A stretch of DNA of 64,000 nucleotides from Nocardia brevicatena NBRC 12119 (lineage in GTDB: Bacteria > Actinomycetota > Actinomycetes > Mycobacteriales > Mycobacteriaceae), in contig NZ_BAFU01000068.1 of assembly GCF_000308495.1 (NCBI RefSeq), forward strand, positions 1 to 64,000. The letters are read 5' to 3'. The first letter of the stretch is position 1; every line of letters begins with the position of its first letter. Below the pieces are notes generated by a model that was not told where the DNA came from, searched no databases, and saw nothing but the letters and a program-made list of their open reading frames with translations. Position numbers and translations under genes: made by a program. Below are positions 28,394 through 37,399 of this stretch, piece after piece.

Positions 28394-29460
28394 TCCTCCG
28401 GCTCCACCCGGGGCACGGCCGGTTCCGGCACATACCGCCATACACCGAGCAGGCCCTGCTCGTCCGGCGGTTCGGCGTCCGTGTGCACCGTGGCACGCAG
28501 CCGCTCGAGCGCGGCCTCCGTGTCCAGACCGGCGCCGATGAGCACCAGTTCGCTCACCCCCGACACCCCGGGGGCGGGGCGATCCGGTTCGAAGGTGATG
28601 GCCCGGCCGACCTGGTGCAGGACGAACCGGCACGCGCTTCCCGGCACGGCGAAGGTGACAAAACCCTTGGCGCGGAAGAGTCCGGCGGGCGGGTCCTCGA
28701 GCACACCGAGCAGGCGGCGCGGGTCCAGGGCCGTCGTACTGCGGAACGAGACGCTGGTGTAGTCGTCGTGCAGGTGCCGGTGTTCGTGGTCGGGGTGGTC
28801 GGGTTCGGCCAGGAGTTCGTCGAAACTCAACTGTTCGGCGATCCGCGGGGCCGCGCGCCGCGCCGGGTCGAACAGCAGGCCGGGCTCGATCCGCCCCTGG
28901 GTCGTGGTATAGACCGGCACACCGGCCGCGAGGCCGCGGATCTCGGCGCGCAGGGCGGTCAGGTCGGCCTCGCTCACCCGGTCGGCCTTGTTCACCACCA
29001 CCAGATCGGCGAGCCGCAGATGGTCGGCCAGTTCGGGATGCCGGGCCCGGCTGTCGGGGAACAGTTCGGCATCGACCACCTCCAGCAGCCCGCCGTACCG
29101 GATGCGCGGATTGTCGCTGCCGATCACCATCCGGATCAGGTTGCGCGGTTCGGCCAGTCCACTGGCCTCCAGCACGATCACATCGATCCGCTGCCGTGGT
29201 TCGGCGAGGCGGGTGAACAGTTCATCCAGTTCGGACACGTCCACCGCACAGCAGACGCAGCCGTTGCCGAGCGAGACCATGGCGTCGACCTGCCCGGCGA
29301 CCAACATGGAATCGATGGCGATGGCGCCGAAATCATTGACCACCACCCCGATGCGGGTGCCGCGGTTGTTGTGCAGCAGCCGGTTGAGCAGTGTCGTCTT
29401 ACCCGCTCCGAGAAAACCGGCCACGATGATCACAGGAATCCGATCGGCCACCTGCGCCAC
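28345..29460 (-). CDS. CobW/COG0523-family metallochaperone GTPase
   Basis: A 371-residue G3E-family GTPase that delivers or manages metals, often zinc. It has the Walker A GFLGAGKTT (15-23), the metal-binding CVCC motif in LGNGCVCCAVDVSELDEL (68-71), the switch VLEASGLAEPRNLI and NKAD near residue 165. A His-rich patch (HPDHEHRHLH) and the CobW C-terminal domain with FRAKGFV follow. GTG 29460 was chosen as the nearest start before the first strand. It converges on moaE with overlapping 3' ends; a role in Mo cofactor metal supply is possible but not shown. Confidence 0.92.
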   Translation of the reverse strand: MAQVADRIPVIIVAGFLGAGKTTLLNRLLHNNRGTRIGVVVNDFGAIAIDSMLVAGQVDAMVSLGNGCVCCAVDVSELDELFTRLAEPRQRIDVIVLEASGLAEPRNLIRMVIGSDNPRIRYGGLLEVVDAELFPDSRARHPELADHLRLADLVVVNKADRVSEADLTALRAEIRGLAAGVPVYTTTQGRIEPGLLFDPARRAAPRIAEQLSFDELLAEPDHPDHEHRHLHDDYTSVSFRSTTALDPRRLLGVLEDPPAGLFRAKGFVTFAVPGSACRFVLHQVGRAITFEPDRPAPGVSGVSELVLIGAGLDTEAALERLRATVHTDAEPPDEQGLLGVWRYVPEPAVPRVEPEDQPQALTHSDIPSANS

Positions 29461-29586
29461 CCTACCGATTACGTTCCCACAAGAGAATTCTGGCGATTTT
29501 CCGAAAACCGGTGAGCCGTTCTGGTAAGTGTGCCAGGGAGGTTCGGGGGATCTCATCGCGTTGAGCAATACCGAGGAGAACATCGA

Positions 29587-29955
29587 ATGCGTGCAAGCAC
29601 GTTGCTCGCCGCCGCTGCGCTGATATCGGCGGCAACCGTGCTGGGCAGCGGTATCGCGGCGGCACAACCCGCTGATTCCATACCGCGCGACGGCGTCTAT
29701 CTGGTGGGGGTGGATATTCTGCCCGGAACCTACGAGGCCCCGGGGTCTCCCGATCCGGCCCGCAGCTGCGATTGGCGCAGACTGTGGAAAGTCGAGGGCG
29801 ACGCCACGAATATGCACCACATCATCGATAACAACTACACGAAGAATCGTCCGGTGCGGGTGACCATCAAACCGTCCGATATCGGCTTCCGAACCGTCGG
29901 CTGCGGCCCCTGGCGGATGATCCCCCGGCCCCCGACCGGTTCCTTCGGCGGCTGA
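29587..29955 (+). CDS. Small secreted protein
   Basis: A 122-residue protein with a clear signal peptide (RASTLLAAAALISAATVLGS, cleavage near AAA-QP). The mature part has DGVYLVGVDILPGTYEAPGS, two cysteines (SCDWRR and VGCGPW) likely forming a disulfide, and a Pro-rich end. The GVYLVG.DI.PGTY pattern is common in actinobacterial secreted proteins of unknown role. GAGGAGAACATCGA precedes the ATG. Confidence 0.8.
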   Translation: MRASTLLAAAALISAATVLGSGIAAAQPADSIPRDGVYLVGVDILPGTYEAPGSPDPARSCDWRRLWKVEGDATNMHHIIDNNYTKNRPVRVTIKPSDIGFRTVGCGPWRMIPRPPTGSFGG

Positions 29956-30067
29956 GCCGGGTCACCGCCCCGGCTATTCCCCGGCGAACCCCCGGTCGAG
30001 GATGGTCGTACCCCGACCGCTTGCGGGCGAGGTGTCGAACATCCTACGATCCGGCTCGATCTGAATC

Positions 30068-31024
30068 ATGGACAGCGAAGACAGGATCACCGTGCCGAAC
30101 GCGCAACCGGGACACCGTTTTCCGCGCAGTCGAACACTGCGCAGCCGCTTCCTCGGCGTATCCGTCGCCACGTTCGCCGTGGTGGGCGCGACGATATTGG
30201 GTCCGGCACCCGCCTCGGCACAGCCGCAGCCGTGCGCTCCCGCCACCGTGACAACAGCGGTCGCCGCGCGGATTCCACTGCTGGACCGCTCGGACAACGT
30301 GGGCCTGGACGCGGCCGGCAACCTGTGGGTGTCGCGGGTTTTCCGTAATGTCGTGGAACGCTACGACCCCGCCGGCAACCTCACCGCCAGCGTTCCGGTG
30401 ACCTTCCCCGGCGCGATCCGCCCGGGACCGGACGGGATGCTGTATGTGAACTTCGGCAATCTCATCACCAGCGCCCTGCTGCGCACCGGTGGTGTGGTGC
30501 GCTTCGATCCGGCCGTGCCGGCACCGGTTCCGGAGGTCTTCGTCGACGGTATCGGGATGACCAACGGCGCCGCCTTCGACCGCGACGGCAATCTGTATGT
30601 CACCGACGCCGACGGCGGTATCGTGCGGGTGCGCCGCGACGGCAGTATCGACACCGAATGGACCGCCGCCGCCCCCCAGGCCGCCGGTTTCCACGGCGTC
30701 GCGGTCCACGGTGACTCCCTCTACGTGACGGTGCCGTCCGGGCCGGCGGGCCGTGTCCTGCGGCTTCCGATCGCCGACCCCGCGGCCGCGACACCGGTGG
30801 CGGACCTGGCGGCGGGCCCCGGCGATGTGGTGTTCGGCCCCGACAATCTGCTCTACGTCACCACCGAGGCCGGTCGACTGGTCCGGGTCGACCCGGCGGG
30901 CACCGGCACCTGCGCCATCGACTCCCCCCAGCCGATCACGGCGGTGGCGCTGTCGGCAGGCACGAACCCGGCGGTGTTCGCGGGGACCGAGGGCGGGGAC
31001 GTCCAGCGGATCCGACTGGGCTGA
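30068..31024 (+). CDS. Secreted SMP-30/NHL-type beta-propeller protein
   Basis: A 318-residue protein. Residues 1-50 form a signal peptide (RFLGVSVATFAVVGATILGP, cleavage near ASA-QP). The rest is built of repeats of the form G.D..GNLWVS, GPDGMLYVNF, DRDGNLYVTDADGGIVRVRR and GPDNLLYVTT, as in SMP-30/gluconolactonase or NHL propellers. Enzymatic activity cannot be inferred. ATG 30068 is given; an in-frame GTG at 30092 (PNAQPGHR) is an alternative. Its stop lies seven bases from that of the converging transporter gene. Confidence 0.85.
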   Translation: MDSEDRITVPNAQPGHRFPRSRTLRSRFLGVSVATFAVVGATILGPAPASAQPQPCAPATVTTAVAARIPLLDRSDNVGLDAAGNLWVSRVFRNVVERYDPAGNLTASVPVTFPGAIRPGPDGMLYVNFGNLITSALLRTGGVVRFDPAVPAPVPEVFVDGIGMTNGAAFDRDGNLYVTDADGGIVRVRRDGSIDTEWTAAAPQAAGFHGVAVHGDSLYVTVPSGPAGRVLRLPIADPAAATPVADLAAGPGDVVFGPDNLLYVTTEAGRLVRVDPAGTGTCAIDSPQPITAVALSAGTNPAVFAGTEGGDVQRIRLG

Positions 31025-31031
31025 GCGACGC

Positions 31032-32369
31032 TCAGCCGACCGCCTCCTTCGGAGCGGACGGCGGTGGGGTGTCGGCGGCCGCGTCGGGAACCTCGGTACC
31101 GCGCAGCGACGTCCCCGCGGTCTCGCGCAGGTACAGCCAGGCGGCCAGTCCGATCACCGCCGCACCCACCATGTAGAAGGCCGGGAACAGACTCCAGCCG
31201 GTCTGCTCGATAACCGCCTCGTTCACCAGCGGTGCCGTGCCGCCGAACGCGGCGGTCGAGATGTTGTAGCCCAACGCGAACCCGGCATAGCGCACATGGG
31301 TCGGGAAGACCGCGGGGAACGTCGCGCTGATGGTGGACAGCTGCGGCACGTACAGCAGTCCGAGCACGACGAAGCCGATGACGGCCCACACGGTCCCCCG
31401 CCCCATCAGCCAGTACATCGGCACGGCCAGCGCCATCAGGCCCACCAGCGAGAACAGCCACATCGGACGGCGGCCGACGCGATCGGACAGCCGGCCGAAG
31501 AACGGTACGCACAGCATCATCGCCAACTGGCCGATCAGCATCATGGCCGTGGTGGTGGACTCGCCGAGACCGATCGTGTTCCGCAGGTAGGTCGGCTGGT
31601 AGGTGAGCAGCGTGTAGTTGGCGACGTTCAGCGCCACCACCAGACCTCCGAGCGTCAGCAGTTCCCGCCGGTAGGTGACGAGAACCTCGCGCAGCCCGCC
31701 CGGCGGATGCGCTTCCTCGTTCACCTCGGTGAACACCGGCGACTCGTCCAACTTGCTCCGCAGGTACAGCCCGATCAGACCCAGCGGAATGGCGAACAGG
31801 AACGGGATACGCCAGCCCCAGTCGTGCATATCGTCGGTTCCGACGAGCAGCTGGCAGCCCAACACCACCGCGGAGCCGCCGACGAACCCACCGAGGGTGC
31901 CGAACTCCAGGAAGCTGCCGAGGAAACCGCGGCGGCGGTCGGAGGCGCATTCGGCGAGGTAGGTGGCGGCGCCGCCGTATTCGCCGCCGGTGGAGAAGCC
32001 CTGGACCACCCGCAGCAGGATGAGCAGCACCGGCGCGAGCACCCCGACCTGGGCATGGGTCGGCAGTATTCCGATCAGACCGGTGGCGGCGGCCATCAGC
32101 AGGATCGTCGTCGCCAGGACGGTCTTGCGACCGACCCGGTCGCCCAGCGGACCCCAGACCATGCCGCCGAGCGGGCGCAGCACGAACGAGACGGCGAAGC
32201 CGAGCATGGTGCCCAGGGTGCCGAGCTCACCGGGGAAGAAGGCATCGGTGAGGTAGGTGGCGGTGGCGGCGTAGACACCGTAGTCGAACCATTCGGTGGC
32301 GTTGCCCATGGCGGACGCGGCAACCGATTTGCGAACCTGCGATGTGTTCGGCTGTGGGCGGTCGGTCAC
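31032..32369 (-). CDS. MHS-family MFS transporter
   Basis: A 445-residue membrane transporter of the metabolite:H+ symporter branch, which carries small organic acids or compatible solutes (ProP, KgtP and ShiA relatives). Signatures are SAMGNATEWFDYGVYAATAT at the first helix, LGDRVGRKTVLATTI between helices 2 and 3, and GFSTGGEYGGAATYLAE in helix 4. Twelve helices are expected. GTG 32369 was chosen for the upstream GGAGAGGA. The substrate is unknown. The 273-bp region before it holds no recognised gene. Confidence 0.92.
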   Translation of the reverse strand: MTDRPQPNTSQVRKSVAASAMGNATEWFDYGVYAATATYLTDAFFPGELGTLGTMLGFAVSFVLRPLGGMVWGPLGDRVGRKTVLATTILLMAAATGLIGILPTHAQVGVLAPVLLILLRVVQGFSTGGEYGGAATYLAECASDRRRGFLGSFLEFGTLGGFVGGSAVVLGCQLLVGTDDMHDWGWRIPFLFAIPLGLIGLYLRSKLDESPVFTEVNEEAHPPGGLREVLVTYRRELLTLGGLVVALNVANYTLLTYQPTYLRNTIGLGESTTTAMMLIGQLAMMLCVPFFGRLSDRVGRRPMWLFSLVGLMALAVPMYWLMGRGTVWAVIGFVVLGLLYVPQLSTISATFPAVFPTHVRYAGFALGYNISTAAFGGTAPLVNEAVIEQTGWSLFPAFYMVGAAVIGLAAWLYLRETAGTSLRGTEVPDAAADTPPPSAPKEAVG

Positions 32370-32642
32370 GACGATGTCCTCTCCACGCGCCGAATCGCCC
32401 CGCCCGACCGGCATCGATCCACTGTGCGCTGCCTCGATACGTTCTGTCTACCGGAGTTCTCTTTCCCGGCGGGCAGGGACACGAAACAAAGCGGCACGTC
32501 GGCGAACGGTCGGGGTGGTGGGAACAGACACCGTGACCAGCGAATCCTCCGCGAATGTGAGTGCGCTCACGAGGAGTGGGGAACAGACCGCGCATCCGGT
32601 GGTCCGCGGCCGGTTTCCCGACCACGGATCACCGGCGTCGCA

Positions 32643-34445
32643 TCAGTTGGCCTCCCCCTTACCGGCCGCGCGCTCCGCCGGTTCTGGACGGCGACCGTTG
32701 ATCTGCACCAGCGGCAACCGCAGGGCCGCGGGCGCGGTGTCCGGCACCACCGGGGCCACGGGGGCCACGGGGTCTGTGCGGCGGTATTCGGTACCGAGCG
32801 GCGGGCGGGGATCGGCCTGGCCCTTGTTGGGCCAGAGGGCGACCGCGCGTTCGGCCTGGGCGGTGATGGTCAACGACGGGTTCACCCCCAGATTGGCGGA
32901 GATGGTGGACCCGTCGATCACGTGCAGGCCGGGGTGTCCGTAGAGCCGGTGGTAGGGGTCGACCACGCCGGTCTCCGAGCTGTCGCCGATCACACAGCCG
33001 CCGATGAAATGCCCGGTCATCGGGATATTGAAGATACTGCTGGTGGCGCCGGTCGGTATGCCGTCGATCTTGGCGGCCACCCGGCGACCGACCTCGTGAC
33101 CGGCGGGGATCCAGGTCGGGTTCGGGGCGCCCTCACCTTGTCTGGTCGTCATCCTGCGACCGAACAGGCCGCGTGTGGTGTAGGTGGTGATGGAGTTGTC
33201 CAGCGACTGCATCACCAGCAGGCCGATCATCTGTTCCGACCAGTGCCGCGGATTGTGCATATGGGCCAGGTCGCGGCGGTTGCGCCACAGTTCCTTCAAC
33301 CACAGTCCGCGCTTGGACATGCCTTCTTGTTCGTCGACCATGACGGTGCCGATCAGCGCGATCGCATTACTGCCCTTGCCGTAGCGCACCGGCTCGATAT
33401 GGGTGTCGTCATCGGGGTGGATCGAGGAGGTGATGGCCACGCCCTTGGTGAAGTCGTTGTCCTTGTCACGACTGCGGATGGAGAGCAGTTCCTCGGAGTT
33501 CGTGCGCGAGAGGTAGCCGAGCCAACCGGAGATATTCGGCAAGGAACCCTTATCGCGCAGGGCGTGCAGCAACCGTTGGGTGCCGAGGGACGCGGCGGAG
33601 AAAACCACCTGTTCGGCGGTGAACACCCGACGCCGTTTGCACATCCATCGACCGGTGCGGACGGTTTCCACCGCGTACCCGCCGCCGGGCAGCGGCCGCA
33701 CGTCGGTGACCGTGGTCAACGGGTGCACGGTCGCACCGGCCTGCTCGGCCAGGTAGAGATAGTTCTTGACCAGGGTGTTCTTGGCGTTGTGACGGCAGCC
33801 GGTCATACATTCGCCGCAGTGGGTGCAGGTACGGCGGTCCGGGCCGGCCCCGCCGAAGAACGGGTCGGGGACGTCCTCACCGGGACGCGCGCCCGGTCCG
33901 CCGAAGAACACGCCGACCGGGGTGCGCTGGTACGAGTCGGCCACACCCATGTCCTCGGCCACCTCGCGCAGCACCCGATCGGTGGGAGTGGTGGCCGGGT
34001 TGGTGGTCACACCCAACATGCGTTTGGCCTGGTCGTAGTAGGGGGCGAGTTCGTCCTTCCAGTCGGTGATATGCGCCCACTGGCGGTCGTGGAAGAATTT
34101 GTCCGGAGGTTCGTAGAGGGTGTTCGCGTAGACCAGCGATCCGCCACCCACCCCGGCGCCGGCCATGATGAAGGTGTCCTTCAGCAGGGTGAGGCGCTGG
34201 ATGCCGTAGCAGCCGAGCCAGGGCGCCCACAGATATTTACCGGCGCGCCAGGATGTCTTGGCGAATTCGTGGTCGGCGAACCGCCGTCCGGCTTCCACCA
34301 CGCCGACCCGGTACCCCTTCTCGGTCAGGCGCAGCGCGCTCACACTACCGCCGAATCCGGAGCCGACGATGAGCACGTCGTAGTCGTAGGTCGTCTGGTC
34401 GGGCCCGGCGCCGATGCCGGTGTCCGAGGAAGGGCTGGAGGGCAT
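32643..34445 (-). CDS. choD: GMC-family cholesterol oxidase (ChoD-like)
   Basis: A 600-residue flavoprotein of the GMC oxidoreductase family, closest in pattern to mycobacterial ChoD. It has the FAD-binding fold VLIVGSGFGGSVSALRLTEK (25-44), FIMAGAGVGGGSLVYANTLY, a cysteine cluster CTHCGECMTGCRHNAKNTL that could bind iron-sulfur, and the C-terminal HVIDGSTISANLGVNPSLTI. No signal peptide is seen. Sterol oxidation is inferred; ChoD homologues have been linked to cholesterol use but their exact role is debated. Confidence 0.9.
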   Translation of the reverse strand: MPSSPSSDTGIGAGPDQTTYDYDVLIVGSGFGGSVSALRLTEKGYRVGVVEAGRRFADHEFAKTSWRAGKYLWAPWLGCYGIQRLTLLKDTFIMAGAGVGGGSLVYANTLYEPPDKFFHDRQWAHITDWKDELAPYYDQAKRMLGVTTNPATTPTDRVLREVAEDMGVADSYQRTPVGVFFGGPGARPGEDVPDPFFGGAGPDRRTCTHCGECMTGCRHNAKNTLVKNYLYLAEQAGATVHPLTTVTDVRPLPGGGYAVETVRTGRWMCKRRRVFTAEQVVFSAASLGTQRLLHALRDKGSLPNISGWLGYLSRTNSEELLSIRSRDKDNDFTKGVAITSSIHPDDDTHIEPVRYGKGSNAIALIGTVMVDEQEGMSKRGLWLKELWRNRRDLAHMHNPRHWSEQMIGLLVMQSLDNSITTYTTRGLFGRRMTTRQGEGAPNPTWIPAGHEVGRRVAAKIDGIPTGATSSIFNIPMTGHFIGGCVIGDSSETGVVDPYHRLYGHPGLHVIDGSTISANLGVNPSLTITAQAERAVALWPNKGQADPRPPLGTEYRRTDPVAPVAPVVPDTAPAALRLPLVQINGRRPEPAERAAGKGEAN

Positions 34446-34626
34446 ACGCAGAGGCTATGGGGTGTGAGCCCGTCGACAGGACACACCAACGGACACGAAA
34501 TCGACACTTTCGGCCAATCTGGTCACCGTCCCGGGCGATACCGCCGGCTTTCCGCCCCGACCGGCGGTCCCGACCACACCGACGGCGCCGGAGAACCGAA
34601 CAGACATCAGGGTTTCACCGTCGGGT

Positions 34627-34664
34627 CATGCCGGCGTACCGCGGGTGACCGGTACGCCGGCATG
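34627..34664 (-). terminator. Hairpin terminator of the envelope operon
   Basis: CATGCCGGCGTACC (34627-34640) pairs perfectly with GGTACGCCGGCATG (34651-34664) around a 10-nt loop. It lies 19 bases past the stop of the minus-strand gene ending at 34683. There is no T-run. Confidence 0.55.
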
Positions 34665-34682
34665 CCGGATCGGCCGGGTGCC

Positions 34683-35396
34683 CTATTGATTCGCGAAGCA
34701 CACGACGAACTTGCGCTCGTCGTAGACGAATCCGCGATCGGCCGACGGACAGGTTTCCACCGAGACGGTGTTGCGCAGCACACTGAGCACCCGCACGGCA
34801 CCAGGGGCGCAGGCGATCCGGGTGGGGTGATCACCGTCGAGGCTCATACAGCTGCCGACGACCCAGTCGATATCCAGGCACAGCGTCTCCTCCCCGACGC
34901 GGTGCGTGGAGTCGGTGTCCCCCGGGCACTGCCCCTTACCGACCACCTGGTAGCGGGATTCCGCGCTACCGCAGGACACCGGGGCGATCTCGGGCCCGCC
35001 GAGGTCACCGATACACTGCCCGACCTCCACCTTCTTCTTCGGCGCCTCCTTGGCTTCCTTGTTGTCCAGAGACGGTGCCTTTTCGGTGGTGGTGGTGGTC
35101 GTTGTGGTGGTGTCGGCGAGAGCCGGCGGCGCGCCCTGCACGACCGGCGGCGGCTGAATCGGAACCGACGTGTCGACCGATGCGCCGGTGGTGCCGGAGG
35201 CGGGCAGGGCGCTGCGGCCGTCCGAGGAGGACTCGGTTGCGGCCAGCAGTGTCACCACACCGATCGCCAGGATGATCGACGTGACGACCGCCGCCGTGAC
35301 GACCGCCAACCCGATCACGACGAAACGGGAACGACGAGCCCGGGGCGACGGTGACGCCTGCGCCGGCTCCTGGGTTTCGGACGATGTATCGGTCAC
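34683..35396 (-). CDS. Membrane-anchored protein with extracytoplasmic Cys-rich domain
   Basis: A 237-residue protein. Residues 25-53 form one membrane helix (FVVIGLAVVTAAVVTSIILA), followed by a Thr/Pro-rich linker with a nine-Thr run. A C-terminal domain of about 110 residues has six cysteines spaced as in LppU/SCO5869-type actinobacterial proteins (VGQCIGDLGGPEIAPVSCGS, then LCLDIDWVVGSCMSLDG). The role is unknown. Its start overlaps the end of the upstream gene by four bases (ATGA). Confidence 0.8.
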   Translation of the reverse strand: MTDTSSETQEPAQASPSPRARRSRFVVIGLAVVTAAVVTSIILAIGVVTLLAATESSSDGRSALPASGTTGASVDTSVPIQPPPVVQGAPPALADTTTTTTTTTEKAPSLDNKEAKEAPKKKVEVGQCIGDLGGPEIAPVSCGSAESRYQVVGKGQCPGDTDSTHRVGEETLCLDIDWVVGSCMSLDGDHPTRIACAPGAVRVLSVLRNTVSVETCPSADRGFVYDERKFVVCFANQ

Positions 35397-36004
35397 GGCT
35401 CGCCGCGGAGAACCGCCATGACGGCGTCGATGAAGGGCTGTCCACCCATGATGTACCCACCGGCGACGGCACCGACGATCAGCCCGATGGGCCCGGTGAT
35501 GATGCTGAGGAAGCCGAGGCCGATCAGCGCGCCGAGCAGACCACCCACGATGGCGCCGACCGCGACACCGACGACGTTCTTCTGCAGTTCGTTGGTGAGC
35601 TGCGACATGGAGCCGACTTCCCGCATCTCACCGATTTCCTCGGCGGTCACGGTGGGGGTGAGCTCCAGTTCGCGGCCGTCGTCGCTGATCTCGTGTGCGA
35701 CGGCGACCTCGCTGCCGGAGACCTCGTAGGTCAGCGGCACCTCGGCGACGACCTCACCGTTGTCGGCCTTCAGAATCGCGCGTTCACCGTCGGGGGCGAG
35801 TTCGAAGCGGCCGGCTTCGACGGCGGTGGTGATGGTACCGGTCTTCTGGTCGACGGTGGTCTCGTAGTCGACCCCCTTCTCGACGCCTTCGGTCCGGAGC
35901 TGCTCGGTTGGTGCCGGCGCCGGATCGGCGTGCACAGTACCGGCGGCGACCCCCAGAGCAGCGATGGTCAGAAGAGCAGTGGCAGCGAAAGTGCCGAACT
36001 TCAT
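35393..36004 (-). CDS. Secreted protein with C-terminal glycine-zipper membrane region
   Basis: A 203-residue protein of unknown function. It has a signal peptide (KFGTFAATALLTIAALGVAA), a beta-rich mature part (KGVDYETTVDQKTGTITTAV ... PLTYEVSGSEVAVAHEISDD) and a hydrophobic Gly-rich C-terminus (GVAVGAIVGGLLGALIGLGF and onward) able to insert in a membrane. A paralogue with the same order lies at 61730-62428. ATG 36004 has GAAGG upstream; ATG 36025 is an alternative. It is the first gene of a coupled two-gene operon. Confidence 0.8.
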   Translation of the reverse strand: MKFGTFAATALLTIAALGVAAGTVHADPAPAPTEQLRTEGVEKGVDYETTVDQKTGTITTAVEAGRFELAPDGERAILKADNGEVVAEVPLTYEVSGSEVAVAHEISDDGRELELTPTVTAEEIGEMREVGSMSQLTNELQKNVVGVAVGAIVGGLLGALIGLGFLSIITGPIGLIVGAVAGGYIMGGQPFIDAVMAVLRGEP

Positions 36005-36025
36005 TACCTTCAGTTCCTTACTCAT

Positions 36026-37027
36026 ATGAAACCGGCTTGCGGGGCCGGACGACGTGCAATCCTACGTCGCGCACAGACCTTACCCAGTATTGGAAAGAAT
36101 TGGGCAACTTAAAATTTGAAGGAATTTCTCTCATTGAAAATGAGTGACGAAACAAAAGCGCTGATCAGCGCTACCGCCGGCGAATGCCGACTTATCCGAC
36201 TTCACGATCGTGTATACACCCGCGATCCGCTTCCCGCGCATTTCCGTCCGACCCATGAGAACGTGACATCGATCACGGCGAGTAGCGTTCCGCCCCGATA
36301 AATCGGGCAGGACGGGCACAATGTCCGGTTTCGGCGCCGCCCGGGTGAGCGCAGCCGGCACGCCCCGGGCCCTATACCTTCGAATGGGGTATCGGGCACG
36401 GCCTCCCGTCGACACGCCGTCCGCTACCCGGCCCCACCGCGCCCGCCGGGCCCGCACCGCGGAACCGGCCGACCGCATCTCCCTATCGGCCCACGGACCC
36501 GCCCATCGCACAGTGGCTCCCCGGGCCCGATCTTTATGATCCGCTCGCCTTCGGACAGGCCCACCCGCAACCGGGCCGACGCGACGGGCCATCATGCTCT
36601 CCCGGGATGCCGTGCCGATCACGAACCCGATACCGGTGCGTGGGCCGACTCATGACAACGAGTATCCGTGCTCGACGAAACACGTACGCGCGCAGCGGTA
36701 TCCGGCAGGGTCGGCGCCGGAGAAAACCAGAGGAGATCCCGCCGGACAGTGCAGTGTGATACACGGGAGGGCGGGCCGGAGCGGATCGGTTATCTCGAGC
36801 GGTTGTCTCCTCCGGGAGATCGCGGGTTCGAATCCGCCGGGACGCGTGCGCGTTCCGTGGTCGAGCGGCCCGAGACGGCCGAAACATCGGTCGGACCATC
36901 ACGACCGCTCTCCTCCGACACCCTGTGACGGCGAAGACGGGCCGAACGAGATGAGCGGCGCCGGCGCCACGGGAAATTCTTCCCGGCTTTGATATGTTGG
37001 CGGGTGTGGAGCCCGGCAGGAGGGCTC
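36026..37027. other. One-kilobase gene-poor region with AT-rich promoter zone and tRNA-like fragment
   Basis: No convincing gene. An AT-rich zone (about 36080-36145) directly upstream of the leftward envelope operon probably holds its promoter. At 36822-36840 the sequence GCGGGTTCGAATCCGC looks like a tRNA T-arm, preceded by a short hairpin (TCTCC-TCCG-GGAGA) like a long variable arm. The acceptor and anticodon arms do not fold, so it is not an intact tRNA gene. Confidence 0.4.
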
Positions 37028-37082
37028 GCGGACGAGGGAGCAGTACCCGCATCGCGACAAGACTGACTCGAAGGAGTCGGTC
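37028..37082 (+). promoter_or_regulatory. Guanidine-III riboswitch (ykkC-III)
   Basis: The RNA has the class consensus blocks GCGGACGAGG, GTACCCGC and GACAAGAC. P1 pairs 37028-37031 with 37047-37050. The pseudoknot pairs 37038-37044 (GAGCAGU) with 37062-37069 (one bulged A). The same 3' strand can instead form a 9-bp hairpin with a GAAG loop (37061-37069 with 37074-37082) that buries the ribosome site AAGGAG (37071-37076). Ligand binding should therefore free the site and switch on translation. It directly precedes two SMR exporters of the guanidinium (Gdx) type. Confidence 0.87.
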
Positions 37083-37397
37083 ATGGCTTGGTTGATCTTG
37101 ATCGCGGCGGGCGTCCTGGAAGCGGTGTGGGCCGCCGCGCTGTCCGCATCCGAGGGTTTTCGACGCTGGAAGCCCGCCATCGTGTTCGTGGTCGCGCTCG
37201 TCCTCAGTATGGCCGGTCTGGCCTGGGCGATGACCGGTCTACCACCCGGCACCGCCTATGCGGTGTGGGTGGGTATCGGCGCCACGCTCACCGTGTTGTG
37301 GGCCATCGCCACCGGTCGCGAACCCGCGAGCGGGATACGGATGCTGCTGCTGTTGCTGCTCATCGCCTCGATCGTCGGGCTGAAGGTGGTGAGCTGA
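37083..37397 (+). CDS. SMR-family guanidinium exporter subunit, first of pair
   Basis: A 104-residue four-helix membrane protein of the small multidrug resistance family. The conserved Glu lies in helix 1 (AWLILIAAGVLEAVWAAALS, Glu13). GLPPGTAYAVWVGIGATLTV is the family signature of helix 3. The pair arrangement and riboswitch point to export of guanidinium (Gdx type) rather than multidrug transport, with the two proteins forming an antiparallel heterodimer. AAGGAG lies six bases upstream within the riboswitch. Confidence 0.93.
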   Translation: MAWLILIAAGVLEAVWAAALSASEGFRRWKPAIVFVVALVLSMAGLAWAMTGLPPGTAYAVWVGIGATLTVLWAIATGREPASGIRMLLLLLLIASIVGLKVVS

Positions 37398-37399
37398 CC

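Noticed and set aside
29460-29530. Zur-type operator before the CobW-like gene
   Set aside because: An imperfect TTTTCGGAAAA repeat is present, but it does not fit the Zur consensus well enough to call.
30753-35354. A 1533-codon open frame on the plus strand
   Set aside because: It overlaps, mostly on the opposite strand, the transporter, choD and envelope genes, which have clear families. Its composition (Gly, His, Arg, Gln-rich) is typical of antisense frames in GC-rich DNA.
36116-36301. A 61-codon plus-strand frame beginning MKEFLSLKMSDETKAL
   Set aside because: The start lies in an AT-rich promoter-like zone without a good ribosome site, the second half is Arg/Pro/Ser noise, and no family is visible.
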